Positions 56,216-64,000 of a stretch of 64,000 bases of DNA are shown here, piece by piece (the stretch's first letter is position 1; each line of letters begins with the position of its first letter). The notes below the pieces were generated by a model, which was not told the origin of the DNA, ran no database searches, and worked only from the letters and a program-made list of their open reading frames with translations. Made by a program: the position numbers and the translations under genes. The stretch is from Molossus alvarezi (taxonomy: Eukaryota; Chordata; Mammalia; Chiroptera; Molossidae): assembly GCA_037176705.1 (NCBI GenBank), contig CM073889.1, positions 58,211,596-58,275,595 of the forward strand, written 5' to 3'.

Positions 56216-58419
56216 ATTTTTGGGATTTTTCTACCACTTACTACCTCCCCCTTAGGGCAGTTCAGACTATGACTGAAAGAACTTGAGCTCTATCTGCTGA
56301 GACTATTGTACGGACTAATGAAATAGGTTACTTTCTTTCTACCAGTAAACCAAAGATTAAAGACCAAGGCCACAGGAATTTCTGTGCTGCTGTGAACTCT
56401 TTAAAGCACATGGATAATTCTAATAGGATTCCCCCACTACACCTAGAATTTGTACACCACCTTCAATGCATATTTTCCCAATAAAGGCTCCAGGCTGGCA
56501 ATCCCTGTCCTCCCTATCCCCTCAGGAAAGCAGCCCCTAGTGAGCTTCTTGGATGGTACCAACATCCAGTGGGGCTTGGTGTCTGTGCCACCAAAAGATT
56601 CATGCTCAAGTGTCATAGCCCACAGAGCAGAAAGAACAAAGCCTGTAAACAATCTTAGCCCACTGCTGTGGAAAGACAGTCTAAGAAGGCTCTGGGACAT
56701 GTGCCTGTAGGCCAAAAGAAGGTGGGAGAGGCAGGGGTGATGTGGTGAAGATGAAGACAGAAAAAAGAGGTAGAAGTCTGCTGATGCCTAACTGGGAGAA
56801 GACTATCAAGGGCCTGATAAGGGTGAGACAATTTAGTAAGCTCTCCTAGAAGTTGTTTCCTCATCCAATGATTACTCAGGACCTACCGCAATCCAAGGCT
56901 CTGCAAGCAGAGCTATGGCAGGCATGGCACTAAGGTAGGCATTCGGGCAGGCTGCAGCATACTCATCGAAATATCATTAGGATGATTTGCACAAGGCCAT
57001 GAATCCTTGCACAACCTTCCTCTCCTCCTCTCCAGCAGGGGTCCTATTGCCAAGACCTTGGCTTCTCAGCAGAAACAGGCAAGAAAGTCTGTGTTTTGAC
57101 ACCAACTTCAGGTTCCTTAAACCCAACAGCTGTTTGCCATGGGAAGTTAAAGTCACCACTATGTTAGTTGATTTCTCCATGCCCCTTCTCCAGGTCTTGA
57201 AAAATCTCTTTGGCTGCCAAAACTATGGCAGTCCATCCACCCACAGCAAAGTCAGAATCTGCTTGTTTTGCAAAAGAGTCAAAGGGCAAAGAAAAGGCGC
57301 GAGCATCAGTTCCAGCAGGAATCTTCCTATCTTTCCTCCCATGTAAAGAAGACCACAAACTCAGCTCTTAATTTGGCTTTAACCTCAGGTGTTTGTCAAA
57401 GAGAAGCAATGTGATTTACCAACTCTGGGAAGAAAGTAACCTGTGGCTGAGGAGTGAATGCCCTAGCCCACCCAACCCAGCCCATCCTAAAACCCCAACA
57501 TTTCTCATTCTTCATCTACTCCCAACTGTTCCTCCTCTATATTTTCGGCATCCAAGTCAAGCCATCAGCAACTTTCTGAATGAGAAGTAGAATACCACAG
57601 GAGAGGAGGGGAGTCCCTCACTCCCTAGACCCACCTCAGACAGCCCACTGACGGGGCTGGAGGGCAGAGTGCCTCCCACTGGGCAGCATCACCCAGTAAC
57701 CTGCACCAGTTCCCAGGGCAGCCACAACAAAGGGAGGCCTCAAAGGACAGACAAAGGCAAAAGCCTAGATCTCCCAACAAAAGGTGAAGGGGGTAGTGGG
57801 AGATCCAGCCCAGAATAATGGGCCTTTCAAGCATTCTCAGCTAGATCCTGGCCCTTAAATGGAGCACATCAGAAGGGGACCTGCCCCTCTTGCTGGCTAG
57901 AGACCCGCTCCTAGACTCCTGTCCTCCCAGCCAAAGGCTGGCCCAGGACTGCCACCTAGATGGCAATACAGGAAGAGGCTCCAGGACAACAGAGCCTCAG
58001 ATTTCATTCAGAAAGCACAGTGGTTTTCTGGTTGAGGTAACAACCAAAATCATTACCACACAGTTCCCAGGGACCAGTTACAAGAAGAAAGGTGGGAAGG
58101 AGTCAGCTGATTTCTTCCCCACCATTCATAAACCTGAACAAGCAACACCTGCCCCAGAGCCTTCCCCCAGAGAGCACAAGTAATGCAATAGGAAGGTACA
58201 CAGCAACACATTGACCCCCTCCTCCCAGAAACACAGGATCTGAGCTCTGGTCTTTACCATAAGATTCTGGTCCAAAACTCGACGTAAAGTCCTTGGAACA
58301 GAAAATCCTTTATATGGCCATCAAATAAGTGAGTTGGGCAGAGTAAGCCTTGGTGGGGGAGGGCCTGGTAAATAGCAGACAGTTATACAGATATATGGGA
58401 CCTGTGTACAACCATGAGG

Positions 58420-58635
58420 ATGTTTACTGAGTCCTACTGTGTGTCAAACACTCTCTAAGCATTTTACATACATTATCACAAGAAATCCTTGTGGCAATGA
58501 AGGAAACAGGCAAAACTGTCATCCCCGTTTAACATAAGGAACAACTGAAAGGTGTAGGGAGCACAGCTAAGAAGCAAGATTTGATCCCAGTCAATCTGGC
58601 CCCTGAGTCCAGGCTATGCCAATGCCTCTAATTCC
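58420..58635 (+). mobile_element. MIR SINE
   Basis: TTTACTGAGTCCTACTGTGTGTCAAACACTCTCTAAGCATTTTACATACATTATC continues to AGCTAAGAAGCAAGATTTGATCCCAGTC: a nearly complete MIR. Confidence 0.75.
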
Positions 58636-59821
58636 AGCTGCTGGACATAACAAAAAACTCCCTACCTTAAAATTGAAAAAACTCAGGTCTGTTCTGACCA
58701 GGGAATCCAGCAAAGGAACAGAATCCTATTACTCTAGAGGAGCAGAGACAAGAATCAAGTTAGGCAATGCAGCAAATTCTTCTTAGGGAGAAAAAGCAAG
58801 TATGTTCAAAGAAGAGCTATCAGAGGCCAGGAGGAAAACAGCTCCCCGGAGGTCCTGCCAGGCGGCACAAAAGATAAAATACACATTCTCTTTCTCCATC
58901 CCTGGTGGTGACTCTAGGAAAAACTAGAGGGCAAGATAGATAAGATTGCCCTCCTCCACACAATCTCTTTCTCCCATGCTTCCAGAGCCTCTAGAGGTCA
59001 AGAGGGTCATACTGGGGTCAGCATAGAGCACCAACTGACTGCCCTCTGTCAGCTGCATTTTCCCATGGAGAAGGCCAAGGCTGCCTCTGACAGTACCCTC
59101 AGTCCCCAGAGGAATTTCACAGATTCCTCATTATCCTGGGAGGACTGCCTGCCCACCTGTTAGAAGAACTTTTTGTTTATGGTGACAGATGGGGCAGTAC
59201 TAAATGGGTTGCCTTTAACTGGAATGCAGAAAGTTCAGGCTCACTACAAAGGGAGTTAGCATTAAAGCTGGGTGAGTCTGCTCACTCAGGTAAGGGCTTG
59301 GTGTGAAGCTGGGAAAACTGACCCAGGACCTCACACTCCAGAGGCAGCAATGTTCAACCAGGGCCAGACCCTCCAATAAATCTCCAACACCAGTGGCCAG
59401 GCCAGCTGGGACCCCCCAGTCCTCTTCTTCCTGATCCAACTTCCAGGAGAGAGTCCCCAGTCCTGGAGGATTTCTCTTTTCTCACTCCATCTGATCCACT
59501 GAAAAACACCATTGCTCTGTGAGGTCTGGCCAGGGCCCAACTGTGGACAGATGGTCGGGAAAGAGCCATGTGCCTTGCCACATTCAGCATCCTGACAGAT
59601 CATCTTTAAAACAACAGAGACACCTGTCTGAGGTTTCAGTGAAACATCTCAAGGCCAGCTGCCTAGAAGGCCGGCTGACCACTAGAAAGTAAAAGTCAAA
59701 GACAACTCAACTCTGCAGGAACATCCCCCTTTGCTACTCAAAACCACCTCCCATGAATGAGTGGACCCAACAGCATTATCTCTTCTCTAGGGACCTTTAT
59801 TGCTAAATGTAGAGAACTGTT

Positions 59822-59906
59822 GCCCTGGCCAGTTTGGCTCAGTGGTTGAGTGTCAGCCTGCAGACCAGAGAATCCCGGGTTTGGTTCCTGCTAGAGGCAC
59901 GTACCA

Positions 59907-59957
<51 letters not shown>

Positions 59958-59958
59958 A
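59822..59958 (+). mobile_element. VES tRNA head with (AAAT)n tail, short form
   Basis: GCCCTGGCCAGTTTGGCTCAGTGG through GGTTCCTGCTAGAGGCACGTACC (about 85 bp, including A and B boxes) passes straight into about 13 copies of AAAT (59907-59958). The VES middle, CT block and hairpin are absent. AACTGT before and AACTGAGC after may be a short target duplication. It is the only SINE I can identify in the right-hand 11 kb. Confidence 0.82.
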
Positions 59959-60239
59959 ACTGAGCAGTTATCACAACTGCAAAAATAGTTTGTAAATGAC
60001 TGAAGCACATGTTTAGGAATAAGACAGGCTCTGTTCAAGACAGTCTCAGTTGGAGGTACTAAAGGCATCAGGAGAGACATGTCCAAGCAGCACCTAGAAA
60101 TGCAAAGCGCTGAACAGAGGTCCGGCCAAAGGTATTGGGGGGGGAGGGCAGTCTTTGAAAGAGAACAAGGAGGCAACAGACAATAGTGGCAGATTTCCAA
60201 CTGTCCCCTAACACCTATCCTTCCCTTCCTCTAGTGTAA

Positions 60240-60590
60240 CAGTGTTTCTGCAGGGCACCCAGCTAGACTACATTTCTTAAGCAACCTGTAGCTAGATGTG
60301 GACATGTGACTGCCTTCTGGCAATAGGCTGTGGCCAGAAATGGTGTTCAGGTCCTACACTTAAATGACTGAGTGGGTGTGAGCTCACTTGGCCTCTTCCC
60401 TTTCCCACAGGCTGGGAACTGAGAGAAATGGAGCAACCACCTCGAACTCAGAGCTGCTGAGGCTGGCAGAGCCCCCACCCTGTCCTACACTACCCACCCA
60501 CCTCTAGACTGTTACATAAAAGAGGAATAGATGTATCTGGGGGCCTCTTTGTTACAGTAGCTCAGTCCTTGTCCTGATACTAGGACCATG
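60240..60590 (+). mobile_element. Ancient LTR-like repeat
   Basis: GATGTGGACATGTGACTGCC, GCTGAGGCTGGCAGAGC and the ending CTAGACTGTTACATAAAAGAGGAATAGATGTATC resemble an old mammalian LTR 3' half (MLT-type by recall). The identity is tentative. Confidence 0.45.
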
Positions 60591-60739
60591 GGTAGATAGC
60601 ACATCCACTTGAGTGGGAGAGGCCAGAAGAGCAGAGATGGTCCATTCCCCTAGGTATCCCCTTGTCAGCAAAGAACATCTGGCTCCAACCAGAAGTCCAA
60701 AAGTCATGCACAACACTTCCTTCCCCCTCATCCCACATA

Positions 60740-61300
60740 CCCTCACTTGTTCATTCATTCTCTGTGCCATTCTCCCCACCTACATGGTCACTGTTCTTTG
60801 TCTTGGTCACCATAACAACTTCACTGGGACTCCTGAGTGGCTTCCCATTGATCTCCCTGCCTCTATTCTCATCCACTCTCAGCCACCCTGTCCAGAACCT
60901 TTATGAAAACCTTTCACAGGCTCCTTCCTGCACCTGACCCAAACCTCCCTAATGCCTATTAAGTCCCTTCACAATCAGCCCCTACGCTCTTGTGCTAACT
61001 AACACCCATTGCCTGCAGTTCCTCTAACTCGCTGAGCTCCCTCCTACCCCAGAGCCTGTGACCATGCTCTTCCTTCTGATCACAGGTTCTTCCTCTCAGT
61101 TTTCTGTTTAATTCCACTTTTCCTCTAGGTCTTAGCTCACATGTCTGTTCTTCAGAGAAGCCTTTGCTGACCTCCATCTAAATTAGGTCCCTACTGTCTC
61201 TCTCTTTCTAAATACTTTGTTCTTTATCAGCATCATACTTATCTCAGTTTGTAATTAAATAATATTTACTTGTTAATGTCTGTCTCTCCTAATGGGCCAA
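60740..61300 (+). mobile_element. LINE-2 3' fragment
   Basis: CACAGGCTCCTTCCTGCACCTGACCC, AGGTCTTAGCTCACATGTCTGTTCTTCAGAGAAGCCTTTGCTGACC and AATATTTACTTGTTAATGTCTGTCTC follow the L2 3' region in order. Confidence 0.7.
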
Positions 61301-62264
61301 AACATGTCACTTCTGTGCACCAGCGATCGTGCCCCTTGGTAACTGTTAAGTGGATAAAGCATGCAGAAAGGGAGGCACAGAGGTTGACAAAAGTGAGAGT
61401 CCAAAGACAGAGCAGCTCCTTAGTGTCGAATACCCCATGGAGGAAACATGAAGAAGGAAAGTTGTCAGATTTTTTGGAAAAAAGGTGGTGGTTTTTGAAA
61501 AGAAAGTATTAATGGAAGTGATGGTCAAATTGTAAAAAGCTTGAGAAGTGAGATTATGATTTTACCACTATGATTTTAAAACATTACAATTAAGGAAAAA
61601 CCCAAGTTGCAACTAGAGAAGCTGCTGGAAAATGTGCACTGGTTTTAGACAAGGAGGTCCTGACAGTGGGGAATGGGAAGAAAAGAGGGTAAGCTCCAGT
61701 GGGATAGAAAGGGCTAGATCCATTCCAGCAGCAGATAAGGCATCTTTGAAGAACATGGAGAAGGGAGGGTGGCGAGGCAAGGACAGAGAAAGCTGAGTAG
61801 GAGCTAAACAAGTCAGTATAGACAGGGCATGGGATGGATGCAGTGGTAATCCCACAAGAGCTGGCTGGAAAAGAGTGACAAGAGGAATGAGCCAGAAGCA
61901 AGGAGGAAGTTCGAACCCATGACCCTTCAGCCTGGTGTGTTACTTCCTCTTGTGGCCCTCAGGAGCCTAAACCCAGATGCTGAGAAAGCAAACGGTGATG
62001 TTTGCCCACGGCTGAAATCTGGCAAAGTGGAAAGGGAAGGAGGGAAGGGAAAGAGAGTGTAGGCTGTAACTAGCTGTCAGTACAGTTTCTGCAGGGCAGG
62101 GAGGTGCTTGGGACCAGGAGACCCAAAGAAGGTGAAGATAAGTGTTCAGGGGGAGTGAGGACGGAGAAGAGTTTAAAAAATAAGAGTCTAATTTAAAATG
62201 AACCAAAAGAACAACAGCCATACTAGAGGGAAGACTGGGAAACATATTAGCTTTAGGCCTCACT

Positions 62265-62475
62265 AAGAAAATGTTTAATGATTTTTGTTGAGGACCTACT
62301 ACAGTGCAGACATTTTCCTAGACACTGAAATACCGTCTCATTTAAACCCATACTAAGCCTATGGCCTGCATGCATTTTTACTTCTCATTTACAGCTGGGG
62401 AAACTGAAGATGCATGATGATATCAACATGGTAATCAGTAGAGAGTGGTGAACACAAGCCTCTCTACAAAACCTA
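62265..62475 (+). mobile_element. MIR SINE
   Basis: TTGAGGACCTACTACAGTGCAGACATTTTCCTAGACACTG and CATTTACAGCTGGGGAAACTGAAGATGC follow the MIR consensus. Confidence 0.7.
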
Positions 62476-64000
62476 TAGGACCACCCTTGACCATATCAAG
62501 ACCCAATATTCTAAGTCATTCTTCTCCTGAGTTTTAGACTCCAATCAGAAAAACTGAACCATCATTAGCAGCTCTTGAGGAGGAATAAGGAGATGAGATG
62601 AAAGGGAAAAAAGGAATGGCTCCAAAGCTTCAAACATCTCAAAAGAGAAGCCGGTGGTCCCAGGAGCCCTATGCAGTCATAAAGGAGCTTCCCCCTGTGC
62701 TGGGACCAGGATGAGAAATTCAGGGTGAGACAATCAAGACTAAGGTAAAGGTTCTCCTGGTCCCCCTGAGCCACCTTGAGACCCTACAATGCACCCCAAC
62801 CAAGGCCAGCTAGGTCCTCCTATCAGGACCAGCAGAGCATCACTCAAGCAGCAGTGATTTAAATAAGAAATCCTGAGGCAGCAAAACCCACTGTTGGGAA
62901 TGAAGATTAAGGAAGCACTACAGAAAATCAAGAAGGGAAAAAGAAAAAAAAGAAGAAAGGAAACCTGACATATACCCAGCTTCCTAGAGTTAACAGTCTT
63001 ACTCATTTCTCCTCAGAAACCTCTTCAGAAGAAGTTAATCACACAATATGCTATCGAAAGCACCAGCCAGCACAGCTGCTTGAAATTCTATACATGTTCC
63101 CTGGCTACGTATTTCTATTAATGCCCAGTATGTGTCAGCATAAAGATAAGGTGCCAACATCATGTCCCACTAGTCAACTAGAGAATGGGCCCCATGTTCC
63201 ACATTGTCTGACACTTGGGAACCCCAAGAACAGAGGGTCTTGAGCAGATCCTGCCCTGCGCTCACTGACACACCTATTACGCTGGCCAGCAAGGGTGGAG
63301 ATGCAGAAGAGAGAAGTGGGGGCCACGGCATGGCAGAGGGCTGGGCTGTGAGTAAAACCCACATAGGGCTGTGTGTTGGGAAAGGGTACAAGAGAGAGCA
63401 GAGTCAGCATAATAACAGGAGAATGAGTGACTGACTGTCCTGTAGCTGGGTGAGGCTAATGTGGGAGTGGAGGTGGGGGTGAGTTAGAGGCGAGCCAACG
63501 AGCTCCAGAGAACCCCTTCATGGAGACTCCTTCCCAGTAGCTAGTCCCATTGATGTCAGAGCTCTGCTGCTCAAGTGTAAATCACATAAAAGCCTTGCAC
63601 ACAGAGCTGCTCTGCTAGGCTCTCCCCCTTAGCTGCTCCCTCCACCCCCACTCCAGTCCCAGCAAAAAGCAAAGCACCAGAATCCCGCAGAGAAATCCTG
63701 CTGGACTCAGCAAGTCTAGGATGAAGGAACTGCTGCCAAGAGTTGGGGTGCCCTGAGTCCACTAAGAATGTGTGCAAGTGAGCTCTTCCCTCAGCCTCAC
63801 AAGAGCCCAGGACTCACAAAAACACTCCAATCTGGGCCTCCAGGAGAACACAATCCAGGACAGTGCAGGCACCAGAGCAGCAGCACCTCCTCTCCACCTC
63901 AAATTAACCTTGAGAGTCAGGAGATAATGCCCAGTAGGACTTGGATTGTCAGCTTCACGATAAAGGAGCACAAGGTTAAGAGGGATGATGCTGCACATGC

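Larger units (their letters stand above)
53891..64000. other. L1-poor, apparently single-copy interval
   Basis: Outside the old repeats listed separately, this 10-kb stretch (53891-54404, 54546-54984, 55131-56054, 56216-58419, 58636-59821, 61301-62264 and 62476-64000 are its main gaps) shows no L1 and no recognisable exon. The frames are short and lack consistent codon structure. It has more G+C than the rest and could be intron or intergenic sequence near a gene, but I cannot show that. Confidence 0.45.

Noticed and set aside
53891..64000. Exons of a host gene in the L1-poor interval
   Set aside because: No frame showed splice-bounded, protein-like sequence that I could recognise. Comparison with other mammals would be needed to decide.
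1..64000. A new defence, mobile or biosynthetic gene system
   Set aside because: Everything with coding character traces to L1 or to the GLUL retrocopy, apart from one short unassigned stretch at 23.2-23.9 kb. No gene cluster is present.

Overview
The window reads as mammalian nuclear DNA from a bat. The diagnostic feature is a set of about fourteen tRNA-derived SINEs whose heads read CCCTGGCCRGTTTGGCTCAGCGGTTAGAG, the VES family of bats, together with many LINE-1 (L1) copies and a few cut-and-paste DNA transposons. I cannot name the species. A yangochiropteran bat is an inference from the VES type. I found no intact protein-coding gene, no tRNA or rRNA gene and no CRISPR array. Nearly every long open frame is part of a dead L1, a shadow of one, or a product of a tandem repeat.

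Layout. 1-8.7 kb: two minus-strand L1s with long 5' regions (one nearly full length, running off the left edge). The first carries an ORF2-less L1 derivative and a SINE, both at one target site. 8.7-20.7 kb: nested plus-strand L1s. An old L1 (10.5-19.6 kb) is split by a 5.7-kb younger L1 with a 5' region of 73-bp monomers but no ORF1 body. A mariner-type MITE and three SINEs are also inserted in this interval. 20.7-27.1 kb: older material, with MaLR-type LTRs, a MER5-like hAT, a SPIN-like hAT and a 39-bp minisatellite. 27.1-33.0 kb: a full-length but dead L1 with target-site duplication. 34.1-36.8 kb: a processed glutamine synthetase (GLUL) retrocopy with its long 3' UTR. 37.1-44.6 kb: three L1s stacked head to tail, joined by SINEs. 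44.6-49.2 kb: an LTR and an ancient L1 carrying several nested insertions. 51.0-52.9 kb: a 5'-truncated L1 with a twin-priming inversion. 52.9-64.0 kb: a GC-richer, L1-poor interval of apparently single-copy DNA with only ancient L2, MIR and LTR pieces plus one short SINE.

How the parts relate. The window is an archive of retrotransposition: L1 supplied the machinery, and the SINEs and the GLUL retrocopy used it, as their A-rich tails and 10-19 bp target duplications show. The nesting gives a relative order: L2/MIR and the MaLR-type LTRs are oldest, then old L1s, then the mariner/hAT elements and older VES, then younger L1s, then VES copies ending in a small hairpin. The least routine observations are the 73-bp monomer promoter of the bat L1 with one inverted monomer, the conserved hairpin at the end of the young VES subfamily, a probable SINE-linked 1.8-kb deletion, two insertions at the same 14-16 bp site, and the 39-bp minisatellite. 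I see no sign of a new multi-gene system here. All family names come from recall of consensus sequences and were not checked against a database.
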